This document shows positions 1-14,470 of a stretch of DNA of 64,000 nt, piece by piece. Position 1 is the stretch's first letter. Every line of letters starts with the position of its first letter. Position numbers and translations under genes: made by a program. Below the pieces are notes generated by a model. It was given only the letters and a program-made list of their open reading frames with translations. It was not told where the DNA came from and made no database searches. The DNA lies in assembly GCA_028752905.1 (NCBI GenBank), contig JAQNBH010000011.1, positions 26,218,833-26,282,832 of the forward strand, given 5' to 3'. The stretch is from Cladorhizidae sp. MBARI D1340-BT2. Its lineage: Eukaryota > Porifera > Demospongiae > Poecilosclerida > Cladorhizidae.

Positions 1-1452
1 CAGAGTTCATGGCTTGAAACACACCAGAGTTCATGGCTTTAGACGCCTGACTTCATGGCTTGATAGAGAGTTCATGACTGCTACACACCAGAGTTCATGT
101 CTTGCTACACAACAGTGTTCATAGCTTGATGCACACCAAAATTTATGGCTTGATGAACACCAGAGTTCATGGCTTGATGCAAACCAGAGTTCATGGCTTG
201 ATGCACACCAGAGTTCATGGCTTGAACTACACCAGAGTTCATGGCTTCATGCACATCATCGTTCTTAGCTCGATGCACACCAAAGTTCATGGCTTGATGC
301 ACACCAGAGTTCATGGCTTGATGTACACCAGAGTTCATGGCTTGAGACATTTATAGTTCATGGCTAGTTATAGATTTCACGAAGGCAACACACCAGAATT
401 CCACACCAGAGTTCATGGCTTGATGCACACCAGAGTTCATGGCTTGATGCAAACCAGAGTTCATGGCTTGATGTACACCAGAGTTCATGGCTTCATGCAC
501 ACCATAGTTCATGGCTCTATGCACACCAAAGTTCATGGCTTGATGCACACCAGAGTTCATGGCTTGATGTACACCAGAGTTGATGGCTTTAGACACCTAT
601 AGTTCATGGCTAGTTACAGAGTTCATGACTGCTAAACACCAGAGTTCATGTCTGCTGCACATCAGAGTTCATAGCTTGATACACACCAGATTTCATGGCT
701 TGATGCACCCCGGAGTTCATGGCTTGCTGTACACCAGAGTTCATGTCTTTCTACACCCCAGAGTTCATAGCTTGATACACACCAGACCTCATAACTTGAT
801 ACACACACGAGTTCATAGCTTGATACAGACTAGAATATCTTCATACCCGCCAGAGTTCTTGGCTTGATGCACATAAGAGTTCATGTTTTGCTACACAACA
901 GAATTTATACAGCTTGATATAGACTGGAGTTCATAGCTTGATTGATACACAGCAGAATTCATGTTTTGCTACACACCAGATTTCATATAGCTTGATACAC
1001 ACCATAGTTCATGGCTTGCTGCATACCAGAGTTCATGACTTGATGCAAACCAGAGTTCATGGCTTGACACACACCAATGTTCATGGCTTGCTACACACCA
1101 GAGTTCATAGCTTGATACCCATCACAGTTCATGGCTTGATGCATACCAAAGTTCATGGATTCATGCAAGCCAGAGTTCATGGCTTGATGCACACCAGAGT
1201 TCATGGCTTGATACACACAAGAGTTCATGGCTTGATGCAAACCAGAGTTCATGGCTTGATGCACACCAGAGTTCATTGCTCAATGCAAACTAAAGTACAT
1301 GTCTTGATGCACACCAGTGTTCATGGCTTACTACACACCACAGTTCAAGGCTTGATGCACACTAGAGTTCATGGCTTGATGCACACTAGAGTTCATGGGT
1401 TGATGCACACCAGAGTTCATGGCTTGATGCACACCAGAGTTCATGGCTTGAT
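1..1452 (+). repeat. Higher-order segment repeated at 2722-4173
   Basis: Landmarks in this stretch recur exactly 2721 bp to the right, with only scattered substitutions (for example AACTACAC at 231 against AACTATAC at 2952). The match ends near 1452/4173. After that the left copy carries about 233 bp of extra units, including one more divergent spacer. From 1585 the correspondence resumes with an offset of 2488 bp. This is an older copy of the block that was later doubled as the 4327-bp unit. Confidence 0.88.
344..408 (+). repeat. Divergent spacer landmark within satellite (type copy)
   Basis: This odd segment reads GAGACATTTATAGTTCATGG, then CTAGTTATAGACTTCA, then GAAGGCAACACACCAGAATTC. It departs from the 24-bp rhythm and recurs almost unchanged about 21 times by eye, for example near 1522, 3065, 6061, 7391, 10388, 13504, 14232, 17996, 18722, 25147, 25875, 28708, 29444, 34313, 35038, 36127, 41759, 45968, 59311 and 60911. 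It still contains decayed satellite pieces (AGTTCATGGCT), so it is probably a degenerated run of units kept by block duplication. It is a good marker for aligning higher-order copies. Confidence 0.85.
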
Positions 1453-2318
1453 GCATACCAGAGTTCATGGCTTGATGCAAACCAGAGTTCATGGCTTGAT
1501 GTACACCAGAGTTCATGGCTTGAGACATTTATAGTTCATGGCTAGTTATAGACTTCATGAAGGCAACACACCAGAATTCATCTCTTGATGCACACCAGAG
1601 TTCATGGCTTGATGCACACCAGAGTTCATGGATTGATGCATACCAGAGTTCATGGCTTGATGCACACCAGAGTTCATGGCTTGATGCACACCAGTGTTCA
1701 TGGCTTGATGCACACCAGAGTTCATGGCTCGATGAAAACCAAAGTTCATGGCTTGATGCACACCAGAGTTCATGGCTTGACACATACCAGAGTTCATGGC
1801 TCGAGCCACCAGAGTTCATGGCTTGATACAGAATTCATGACTCGTACACACCAGAGTTCATGCCTTGCTACACACTAGAGTTAATAGCTTGATACACACC
1901 AGAGTTCAAGGCTTGATGCACATCAGAGTTCATACATAGCTTGATAGACACCAGAGTTCATAGCTTGCTGCATTCCACTGTTCATAGCTTAATGCACACC
2001 TGAGTTCATGGTTCGATGCAAACCAGAGTTCATGGCTTGTTGCACACCAGAGTTCATGGCTTGATGCAAACCAGAGTCCATGGCTTGGTGCACACCAGAG
2101 TACATGGCTTAACACACCAGTGTTGAAGGCTTGCTGCACATGATATTACATTGCATGATACGGAGTTCATAACTGCTACACACCAGAGTTCATGTGTTGC
2201 TACAGACAAGAATTCATAGCTTGATACAAGCCAGAGTTCATGGCTTGCTTCACACCAGAGTTCATGGCTTGATGCACACCAGAGTTCATGGCTTGCTTCA
2301 CACCAGAGTTCATGGCTT

Positions 2319-5300
2319 GATGCACACCAGAGTTCATGGCTTGAAACACACCAGAGTTCATGGCTTGAGACGCTAGACTTCATGGCTTGATACAGAGTTC
2401 ATGACTGCTACACACAAGACCTCATAACTTGCTACACACCCGAGTTGATAGCTTGATATAGACCAGAGTTCATAGCTTGATACAGAGTTCATGACTGCTA
2501 CACACCAGAGTTCATGTCTTTCTACAGGCCAGAATTCTTAGCTTGATACACACCAGAGTTACTGGCTTGATGCACGCCAGAGTTCATGCCTTACTACATA
2601 CCAGAGTTCATGGATTGATGCACACCAGAGTTCATGGCTTGTTGCACACCAGAGTTCATGACTTGAAGCTCACCAGAGTTAATAGCTTGATACACACCAG
2701 TGTTCATGGCTTGAAGCACACCAGAGTTCATGGCTTGAAACACACCAGAGTTCATGGCTTTAGACGCCTGACTTCATGGCTTGATAGAGAGTTCATGACT
2801 GCTACACACCAGAGTTCATGTCTTGCTACACAACAGTGTTCATAGCTTGATGCACACCAAAATTTATGGCTTGATGAACACCAGAGTTCATGGCTTGATG
2901 CAAACCAGAGTTCATGGCTTGATGCACACCAGAGTTCATGGCTTGAACTATACCAGAGTTCATGGCTTCATGCACATCATCGTTCTTAGCTCGATGCACA
3001 CCAAAGTTCATGGCTTGATGCACACCAGAGTTCATGGCTTGATGTACACCAGAGTTCATGGCTTGAGACATTTATAGTTCATGGCTAGTTATAGACTTCA
3101 CGAAGGCAACACACCAGAATTCCACACCAGAGTTCATGGCTTGATGCACACCAGAGTTCATGGCTTGATGCAAACCAGAGTTCATGGCTTGATGTACACC
3201 AGAGTTCATGGCTTCATGCACACCATAGTTCATGGCTCTATGCACACCAAAGTTCATGGCTTGATGCACACCAGAGTTCATGGCTTGATGTACACCAGAG
3301 TTGATGGCTTTAGACACCTATAGTTCATGGCTAGTTACAGAGTTCATGACTGCTAAACACCAGAGTTCATGTCTGCTGCACATCAGAGTTCATAGCTTGA
3401 TACACACCAGATTTCATGGCTTGATGCACCCCGGAGTTCATGGCTTGCTGTACACCAGAGTTCATGTCTTTCTACACCCCAGAGTTCATAGCTTGATACA
3501 CACCAGACCTCATAACTTGATACACACACGAGTTCATAGCTTGATACAGACTAGAATATCTTCATACCCGCCAGAGTTCTTGGCTTGATGCACATAAGAG
3601 TTCATGTTTTGCTACACAACAGAATTTATACAGCTTGATATAGACTGGAGTTCATAGCTTGATTGATACACAGCAGAATTCATGTTTTGCTACACACCAG
3701 AGTTCATATAGCTTGATACACACCATAGTTCATGACTTGCTGCATACCAGAGTTCATGACTTGATGCAAACCAGAGTTCATGGCTTGACACACACCAATG
3801 TTCATGGCTTGCTACACACCAGAGTTCATAGCTTGATACCCATCACAGTTCATGGCTTGATGCATACCAAAGTTCATGGATTGATGCAAGCCAGAGTTCA
3901 TGGCTTGATGCACACCAGAGTTCATGGCTTGATACACACAAGAGTTCATGGCTTGATGCAAACCAGAGTTCATGGCTTGATGCACACCAGAGTTCATTGC
4001 TCAATGCAAACTAAAGTACATGTCTTGATGCACACCAGTGTTCATGGCTTACTACACACCACAGTTCAAGGCTTGATGCACACTAGAGTTCATGGCTTGA
4101 TGCACACTAGAGTTCATGGGTTGATGCACACCAGAGTTCATGGCTTGATGCACACCAGAGTTCATGGCTTGATGCACACCAGTGTTCATGGCTTGATGCA
4201 CACCAGAGTTCATGGCTCGATGCAAACCAAAGTTCATGGCTTGATGCACACCAGAGTTCATGGCTTGACACATACCAGAGTTCATGGCTCGAGCCACCAG
4301 AGTTCATGGCTTGATAAAGAATTCATGACTCGTACACACCAGAATTCATGCCTTGCTACACACTAGAGTTAATAGCTTGATACACACCAGAGTTCATGGC
4401 TTGATGCACATCAGAGCTCATACATAGCTTGATAGACACCAGAGTTCATAGCTTGATGCATTCCATTGTTCATAGCTTAATGCACACCTGAGTTCATGGT
4501 TTGATGCAAACCAGAGTTCATGGCTTGTTGCACACCAGAGTTCATGGCTTGATGCAAACCAGAGTTCATGGCTTGGTACACACCAGAGTACATGGCTTAA
4601 CACACCAGTGTTCAAGGCTTGCTGCACACTAGATTTCATTGTCTGATATGGAGTTCATAACTGCTACACACCAGAGTTCATGTGTTGCTACAGACAAGAA
4701 TTCATAGCTTGATACACGCCAGAGTTCATGGCTTGCTTCACACCAGAGTTCATGGCTTGATGCACACCAGAGTTCATGGCTTGATGCACACCAGAGTTCA
4801 TAGGTTGATGCACACCAGAGTTAATAGCTTGATACACACCAGAGTTCATGGCTTGATGCACACCAGAGTTCATGGCTTGAAATACACCAGAGTTCATGGC
4901 TTGAGACACCATACTTCATGGCTTGATACAGAGTTCATGACTGCTACACACAAGACCTCATAACTTACTACACATCCCAGTTGATAGCTTGATACAGACC
5001 AGAGTTCATAGCTTGATACCCGCCAGAGTTCATGGCTTGATGCACACCAGAGTTCATGTATTGCTACACACCAGAATTCATATAGCTTGATAGAGACTGG
5101 AGTTCATAGCTTGATACACACTAGAATTCATGTTTTGCTACACACCAGAGTTCATATAGCTTGATACAGACCAGAGTTCATGGCTTGATGCACACCAGAG
5201 TTCATGGCTTGATGCACACCAGAGTTCATGGCTTGACACACTCCAGAGTTCATGGCTTAAGGCACCAGTGTTCATGGCTTGATACAGAGTTAATGACTGA

Positions 5301-6645
5301 TATACACCAGAGTTCATGTCTTGCTATACATCATAGTTCATACATAGCTTGATACACATCAGAGTTCATAGCTTGCTGCATGCCAGTGTTCATAGCTTGA
5401 TGCACACCTGAGTTCATGGTTTGATGCACACCAGAGATCATGACTTGTTGCACACCAGAGTTCAAGGCTTAACATACCAGTGTTAAAAGGTTGCTACACA
5501 CCAGAGTTCATGTCTTGCTACAGACCAGAATTCTTAGCTTGATACACACCAGAGTTACTGGCTTGATGCACACCAGAGTTCATGCCTTACTACATACCAG
5601 AGTTTATGGCTTGATGCACACCAGAGTTCATGGCTTGTTGCACACCAGAGTTCATGGCTTGAAACACACCAGAGTTCATGGCTTGAGACGCCTGACTTCA
5701 TGGCTTGATAGAGAGTTCATGACTGTTACACACCAGAGTTCATGTCTTGCAACACAACAGTGTTCATAGCTTGATATACACCAGAGTTCATGGCTAGATA
5801 CATGCCAGAGTTCATGGCTTGCTCCATTCCAGAGTTCAAGGCTTGCTACCCACCAGAGTTCATAGCTTGATGCACACCAAAATTTATGGCTTGATGCACA
5901 CCAGAGTTCATGGCTTGATGCAAACCAGAGTTCATGGCTTGATGCACACCAGAGTTCATGGCATGAACTACACCAGAGTTCATGGCTTCATGCACATCAT
6001 CGTTCTTAGCTCGATGCACACCAAAGTTCATGGCTTGATGCATACCAGAGTTCATGGCTTGAGACATTTATAGTTCATGGCTAGTTATAGACTTCATGAA
6101 GGCAACACACCAGAATTCATCTCTTGCTCCACACAAGAGTTCATAGCTTGATACACACCAGATTTCATAGCTTGATGCACCCCGGAGTTCATGGCTTGCT
6201 GTACGCCAAATTTCATGTCTTGTTACACCCCAGAGTTAATAGCTTGATACACACCAGAGTTCATGGCTTGTGCATGCCAGAGTTCATGGCTTGCTGCACA
6301 CCAGAGTTTATGGCTTGCTGCAGACCAGAGTTCATGGCTTGAGACACCAGAGTTCATGGCTTAATACAGAGTTCATGACTGCTACACACCAGACCTCATA
6401 ACTTGCTACACACCTGAGTTCATGCACACCAGAGTTCATGTCTTGCTACACACCAGAATTCATATAGCTTGTTAGACAATGGAGTTTATAGCTTGATACA
6501 CACCAGAATTTATGTTTTGCTACACACCAGAGTTCATATAGCTTGATACAGACCAGAGTTCATAGCTTGATGCATACAAGAGTTTATGGCTTGACACACT
6601 CCAGAGTTCATGGCTTAAGCCTTAAGACATCAGAGTTCATGGCTT
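2319..6645 (+). repeat. 4327-bp higher-order unit, copy 1
   Basis: Every landmark checked recurs 4327 bp downstream (for example CGCTAGACTT at 2371 and 6698). The right boundary is where this copy continues as GGCTTGATGCACACC while copy 2 reads GGCTTGATAAAGAG. I saw only a few single-base differences between copies, near 2697 and 2773. The boundaries lie inside similar units, so they are accurate to a unit or so. Confidence 0.92.
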
Positions 6646-9600
6646 GATGCACACCAGAGTTCATGGCTTGAAACACACCAGAGTTCATGGCTTGAGACGC
6701 TAGACTTCATGGCTTGATACAGAGTTCATGACTGCTACACACAAGACCTCATAACTTGCTACACACCCGAGTTGATAGCTTGATATAGACCAGAGTTCAT
6801 AGCTTGATACAGAGTTCATGACTGCTACACACCAGAGTTCATGTCTTTCTACAGGCCAGAATTCTTAGCTTGATACACACCAGAGTTACTGGCTTGATGC
6901 ACGCCAGAGTTCATGCCTTACTACATACCAGAGTTCATGGATTGATGCACACCAGAGTTCATGGCTTGTTGCACACCAGAGTTCATGACTTGAAGCTCAC
7001 CAGAGTTAATAGCTTGATACATACCAGTGTTCATGGCTTGAAGCACACCAGAGTTCATGGCTTGAAACACACCAGAGTTCATGGCTTTAGACGCCTGACT
7101 TCAAGGCTTGATAGAGAGTTCATGACTGCTACACACCAGAGTTCATGTCTTGCTACACAACAGTGTTCATAGCTTGATGCACACCAAAATTTATGGCTTG
7201 ATGAACACCAGAGTTCATGGCTTGATGCAAACCAGAGTTCATGGCTTGATGCACACCAGAGTTCATGGCTTGAACTATACCAGAGTTCATGGCTTCATGC
7301 ACATCATCGTTCTTAGCTCGATGCACACCAAAGTTCATGGCTTGATGCACACCAGAGTTCATGGCTTGATGTACACCAGAGTTCATGGCTTGAGACATTT
7401 ATAGTTCATGGCTAGTTATAGACTTCACGAAGGCAACACACCAGAATTCCACACCAGAGTTCATGGCTTGATGCACACCAGAGTTCATGGCTTGATGCAA
7501 ACCAGAGTTCATGGCTTGATGTACACCAGAGTTCATGGCTTCATGCACACCATAGTTCATGGCTCTATGCACACCAAAGTTCATGGCTTGATGCACACCA
7601 GAGTTCATGGCTTGATGTACACCAGAGTTGATGGCTTTAGACACCTATAGTTCATGGCTAGTTACAGAGTTCATGACTGCTAAACACCAGAGTTCATGTC
7701 TGCTGCACATCAGAGTTCATAGCTTGATACACACCAGATTTCATGGCTTGATGCACCCCGGAGTTCATGGCTTGCTGTACACCAGAGTTCATGTCTTTCT
7801 ACACCCCAGAGTTCATAGCTTGATACACACCAGACCTCATAACTTGATACACACACGAGTTCATAGCTTGATACAGACTAGAATATCTTCATACCCGCCA
7901 GAGTTCTTGGCTTGATGCACATAAGAGTTCATGTTTTGCTACACAACAGAATTTATACAGCTTGATATAGACTGGAGTTCATAGCTTGATTGATACACAG
8001 CAGAATTCATGTTTTGCTACACACCAGAGTTCATATAGCTTGATACACACCATAGTTCATGACTTGCTGCATACCAGAGTTCATGACTTGATGCAAACCA
8101 GAGTTCATGGCTTGACACACACCAATGTTCATGGCTTGCTACACACCAGAGTTCATAGCTTGATACCCATCACAGTTCATGGCTTGATGCATACCAAAGT
8201 TCATGGATTGATGCAAGCCAGAGTTCATGGCTTGATGCACACCAGAGTTCATGGCTTGATACACACAAGAGTTCATGGCTTGATGCAAACCAGAGTTCAT
8301 GGCTTGATGCACACCAGAGTTCATTGCTCAATGCAAACTAAAGTACATGTCTTGATGCACACCAGTGTTCATGGCTTACTACACACCACAGTTCAAGGCT
8401 TGATGCACACTAGAGTTCATGGCTTGATGCACACTAGAGTTCATGGGTTGATGCACACCAGAGTTCATGGCTTGATGCACACCAGAGTTCATGGCTTGAT
8501 GCACACCAGTGTTCATGGCTTGATGCACACCAGAGTTCATGGCTCGATGCAAACCAAAGTTCATGGCTTGATGCACACCAGAGTTCATGGCTTGACACAT
8601 ACCAGAGTTCATGGCTCGAGCCACCAGAGTTCATGGCTTGATAAAGAATTCATGACTCGTACACACCAGAATTCATGCCTTGCTACACACTAGAGTTAAT
8701 AGCTTGATACACACCAGAGTTCATGGCTTGATGCACATCAGAGCTCATACATAGCTTGATAGACACCAGAGTTCATAGCTTGATGCATTCCATTGTTCAT
8801 AGCTTAATGCACACCTGAGTTCATGGTTTGATGCAAACCAGAGTTCATGGCTTGTTGCACACCAGAGTTCATGGCTTGATGCAAACCAGAGTTCATGGCT
8901 TGGTACACACCAGAGTACATGGCTTAACACACCAGTGTTCAAGGCTTGCTGCACACTAGATTTCATTGTCTGATATGGAGTTCATAACTGCTACACACCA
9001 GAGTTCATGTGTTGCTACAGACAAGAATTCATAGCTTGATACACGCCAGAGTTCATGGCTTGCTTCACACCAGAGTTCATGGCTTGATGCACACCAGAGT
9101 TCATGGCTTGATGCACACCAGAGTTCATAGGTTGATGCACACCAGAGTTAATAGCTTGATACACACCAGAGTTCATGGCTTGATGCACACCAGAGTTCAT
9201 GGCTTGAAATACACCAGAGTTCATGGCTTGAGACACCATACTTCATGGCTTGATACAGAGTTCATGACTGCTACACACAAGACCTCATAACTTACTACAC
9301 ATCCCAGTTGATAGCTTGATACAGACCAGAGTTCATAGCTTGATACCCGCCAGAGTTCATGGCTTGATGCACACCAGAGTTCATGTATTGCTACACACCA
9401 GAATTCATATAGCTTGATAGAGACTGGAGTTCATAGCTTGATACACACTAGAATTCATGTTTTGCTACACACCAGAGTTCATATAGCTTGATACAGACCA
9501 GAGTTCATGGCTTGATGCACACCAGAGTTCATGGCTTGATGCACACCAGAGTTCATGGCTTGACACACTCCAGAGTTCATGGCTTAAGGCACCAGTGTTC

Positions 9601-10972
9601 ATGGCTTGATACAGAGTTAATGACTGATATACACCAGAGTTCATGTCTTGCTATACATCATAGTTCATACATAGCTTGATACACATCAGAGTTCATAGCT
9701 TGCTGCATGCCAGTGTTCATAGCTTGATGCACACCTGAGTTCATGGTTTGATGCACACCAGAGATCATGACTTGTTGCACACCAGAGTTCAAGGCTTAAC
9801 ATACCAGTGTTAAAAGGTTGCTACACACCAGAGTTCATGTCTTGCTACAGACCAGAATTCTTAGCTTGATACACACCAGAGTTACTGGCTTGATGCACAC
9901 CAGAGTTCATGCCTTACTACATACCAGAGTTTATGGCTTGATGCACACCAGAGTTCATGGCTTGTTGCACACCAGAGTTCATGGCTTGAAACACACCAGA
10001 GTTCATGGCTTGAGACGCCTGACTTCATGGCTTGATAGAGAGTTCATGACTGTTACACACCAGAGTTCATGTCTTGCAACACAACAGTGTTCATAGCTTG
10101 ATATACACCAGAGTTCATGGCTAGATACATGCCAGAGTTCATGGCTTGCTCCATTCCAGAGTTCAAGGCTTGCTACCCACCAGAGTTCATAGCTTGATGC
10201 ACACCAAAATTTATGGCTTGATGCACACCAGAGTTCATGGCTTGATGCAAACCAGAGTTCATGGCTTGATGCACACCAGAGTTCATGGCATGAACTACAC
10301 CAGAGTTCATGGCTTCATGCACATCATCGTTCTTAGCTCGATGCACACCAAAGTTCATGGCTTGATGCATACCAGAGTTCATGGCTTGAGACATTTATAG
10401 TTCATGGCTAGTTATAGACTTCATGAAGGCAACACACCAGAATTCATCTCTTGCTCCACACAAGAGTTCATAGCTTGATACACACCAGATTTCATAGCTT
10501 GATGCACCCCGGAGTTCATGGCTTGCTGTACGCCAAATTTCATGTCTTGTTACACCCCAGAGTTAATAGCTTGATACACACCAGAGTTCATGGCTTGTGC
10601 ATGCCAGAGTTCATGGCTTGCTGCACACCAGAGTTTATGGCTTGCTGCAGACCAGAGTTCATGGCTTGAGACACCAGAGTTCATGGCTTAATACAGAGTT
10701 CATGACTGCTACACACCAGACCTCATAACTTGCTACACACCTGAGTTCATGCACACCAGAGTTCATGTCTTGCTACACACCAGAATTCATATAGCTTGTT
10801 AGACAATGGAGTTTATAGCTTGATACACACCAGAATTTATGTTTTGCTACACACCAGAGTTCATATAGCTTGATACAGACCAGAGTTCATAGCTTGATGC
10901 ATACAAGAGTTTATGGCTTGACACACTCCAGAGTTCATGGCTTAAGCCTTAAGACATCAGAGTTCATGGCTT
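6646..10972 (+). repeat. 4327-bp higher-order unit, copy 2
   Basis: This is the direct tandem partner of 2319-6645. The variant order, odd-length units and spacer landmarks are the same throughout. The near absence of differences means a very recent duplication, a gene-conversion-like homogenisation, or an assembly duplication. Confidence 0.92.
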
Positions 10973-13049
10973 GATAAAGAGTTCATGACATACACCAGAG
11001 TGCATGTCTTGCTACACACCAGAGTTCATAGCTTGATACACACCAGAGTTCTTGGCTTGTTGAACATCAAAGTTGATGGCTTGATGCATACCTGAGTTAA
11101 TGGCTTGATGCACACCAGAATTCATGGCTTGATGTACACATGAGTTCATGGCTTGATGCACACCAGAGTTCATGGCTTGTTGCAAACCAGAGTTCATGGC
11201 TTGATGCATACCAGAGTTCATGGCTTGGTACACACCAGAGTTGATGGCTTAACACACTAGGAATTAATGGCTTGCTGCAAACCTGAGTTCATGGCTGGAT
11301 ACAGAGTTCATGACTGCTACACTCGAGAGTACATGTTCTCATACACACATTGATACACACCAGAGTTAATGCCTTGATGCATGCCAGAGTTCATGGCTTG
11401 CTACACACCAGAGTTCTTGGCTTGATACCCACCAGAGTTCATGACTTGATGCACACCAAAGTTCACGGCTTGATGCAAACCAGAGTTCATTGGTGATGCA
11501 CACCAGAGTTCATGGGTTGATGGACACCAGAGTGCATGGCTTGATGTGCAACAGAGTTCATGGCTTGATGCACACCATAGTTCATGGCTTGATGCACACC
11601 AGAGTTCATGGCTTGACACACACCAGAGTTCATGGCTTGAGACACCAGAGTTCATGGCTTGAAACAGGGTTCATGAGACTGCTACACACCAGAATTCATT
11701 TCTTGCTACACATCAGAGTTCATGTTTTGCTACACCCCAGAGTTCATAGCTTGATACACATCTGAGTTCATGGCTTGATGCATGCCAGGGTTAATGGCTT
11801 GCTGCATGCCAGAGTTCATGGCTTGCTAAACACCAGAGTTCATAGCTTCATACCCACCAGAGTTCTTGGCTTGATGCACACCAAATTTCATGGCTTGAAG
11901 CATACCAGAATTTATGGCTTGCTGCACACCAGAGTTCATGTCTAGCTACACACCAGATTTCATAGCTTGATACACATCAGAGTTCATAGCTTGCTGCATT
12001 CCAGTGTTCATAGCTTGATGTACACCTGTGTTCATGGCTTGATGCACACTAGAGTTAATGGCTTGTTCCACACCAGAGTTCATGGCTTGATGCATATCAG
12101 AGTTCATGGCTTGATGCACACCAGAGTTCATAGGTTGTTGCACACCAGAGTTAATAGCTTGATACACACCAGAGTTCATGGCTTGATGCACACCAGAGTT
12201 CTTGGCTTGAAACACACCAGAGTTCATGGCTTGAGATGCCAGACTTCATGGCTTGATACAGAGTTCATGACTGCTACACACAAGACCTCATAACTTGCTA
12301 CACACCCGAGTTGATAGCTTGATACAGACCAGAGTTCATAGCTTGATACCCTCCAGAGTTCATGGCTTGATGCACACCAGAGTTCATGTCTTGCTACACA
12401 CCAGAATTCATATAGCTTGATAGAGACTGGAGTTCATAGCTTGATACACACTAGAATTCATGTTTTGCTACACACCAGAGTTCATATAGCTTGATACAGA
12501 CCAGAGTTCATGGCTTGATGCACACCAGAGTTCATGGCTTGATGCACACCAGAATTCATGGCTTGACACACTCCAGAGTTCATGGCTTAAGACACCAGTG
12601 TTCATGGCTTGATACAGAGTTAATGACTGATATACACCAGAGTTCATGTCTTGCTACACATCATAGTTCATACATAGCTTGATACACATCAGAGTTCATA
12701 GCTTGCTGCATGCCAGTGTTCATAGCTTGATGCACACCTGAGTTCATGGTTTGATGCACACCAGAGATCATGACTTGTTGCACACCAGAGTTCAAGGCTT
12801 AACATACCAGTGTTCAAGGTTTGCTACACACCAGAGTTCATGGCTTGATACAGAGTTCATGACTGCTACACACCAGAGTTCATGTCTTGGTTCAGACCAG
12901 AATTCTTAGCTTGATACACACCAGAGTTACTGGCTTGATGCACACCAGAGTTAATGCCTTACTACATACCAGAGTTCATGGCTTGATGCACACCAGAGTT
13001 CATGGCTTATTGCACACCAGAGTTCATGACTTGATGCTCACCAGAGTTA

Positions 13050-14470
13050 ATAGCTTGATACACTCCAGTGTTCAGGGCTTGAAGCACACCAGAGTTCATG
13101 GCTTGAAACACACCAGAGTTCATGGCTTGAGACGCCTGACTTCATGGCTTGATAGAGAGTTCATGACTGCTACACACCAGAGTTCATGTCTTGCAACACA
13201 ACATTGTTCATAGCTTGATACACACCAGAGTTCATGGCTTGATACATGCCAGAGTTCATGGCTTGCTCCATTCCAGAGTTCAAGGCTTGCTACCTACCAG
13301 ACTTCATAGCTTGATGCACACCAAAATTTATGGCTTGATGCACACCAGAGTTCATGGCTTGATGCAAACCAGAGTTCATGGCTTGATGCACACCAGAGTT
13401 CATGGCTTGAACTACACCAGAGTTCATGGCTTCATGCACATTATCGTTCTTAGCTCGATGCACACCAAAGTTCATGGCTTGATGCACACCAGAGTTCATG
13501 GCTTGAGACATTTATAGTTCATGGCTAGTTATAGACTTCATGAAGGCAACACACCAGAATTCATCTCTTGCTGCACACCGGAGTTCATAGCTTGATACAC
13601 ACCAGATTTCATAGCTTGATGCACCCCAGAGTTCATGACTTGCTGTACGCCAAATTTCATGTCTTGCTACACCCCAGAGTTAATATCTTGATACACACCA
13701 GAGTTCATGGCTTGTGCATGCCAGAGTTCATGGCTTGCTGCACACCAGATTTCATAGCTTGATGCACCCCGGAGTTCAATAGCTTGATACACACCAGTGT
13801 TCATGGCTTGAAGCACACCAGAGTTCATGGCTTGAAACACACCAGAGTTCATGGCTTGAGACGCCTGACTTCATGGCTTGATAGAGAGTTCATGACTGCT
13901 ACACACCAGAGTTCAAGTCTTGCAACACAACAGTTCATAGCTTGATACACACCAGAGTTCATGGCTTGATACATGCCAGAGTTCATGGCTTGCTCCATTC
14001 CAGAGTTCAAGGCTTGCTACCCTCCAGAGTTCATAGCTTGATGCACACCAAAATTTATGGCTTGATGCACACCAGAGTTCATGGCTTGATGCAAACCAGA
14101 GTTCATGGCTTGATGCACACCAGAGTTCATGGCTTGAACTACACCAGAGTTCATGGCTTCATGCACATCATCGTTCTTTGCTCGATGCACACCAAAGTTC
14201 AAGGCTTGATGCACACCAGAGTTAATGGCTTGAGACATTTATAGTTCATGGCTAGTTATAGACTTCATGAAGGCAACACACCAGAATTCATCTCTTGCTG
14301 CACACCAGAGTTCATAGCTTGATACACACCAGATTTCATAGATTGATGCACCCCGGAGTTCATGGCTTGCTGTACGCCAAATTTCATGTCTTGCTACACC
14401 CCAGAGTTAATAGCTTGATACATACCAGAGTTCATGACTTGTGCATGCCAGAGTTCATGGCTTGCTGCAC
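13050..14470 (+). repeat. 727-bp tandem duplication nested in the 4.5-kb unit
   Basis: Landmarks from 13290 recur at 14017, and those from 13568 recur at 14295, both 727 bp apart. A 2-bp difference (ACAACATTGTTC against ACAACAGTTC) makes the offset 729 at the left end. The same pair exists one 4491-bp unit further on (about 17541-18961), and related pairs with spacing near 728-736 occur at 25147/25875 and 28708/29444. Confidence 0.85.

Noticed and set aside
3659..4366. 235-codon plus-strand open frame (also 7986-8693) and dozens of similar frames of 60-200 codons on both strands.
   Set aside because: They are a by-product of the 24-bp period. Four frames are open at once over the same DNA, the products are pure octapeptide repeats, the frames end wherever a shortened unit occurs, and substitutions show no codon-position bias that I can see.
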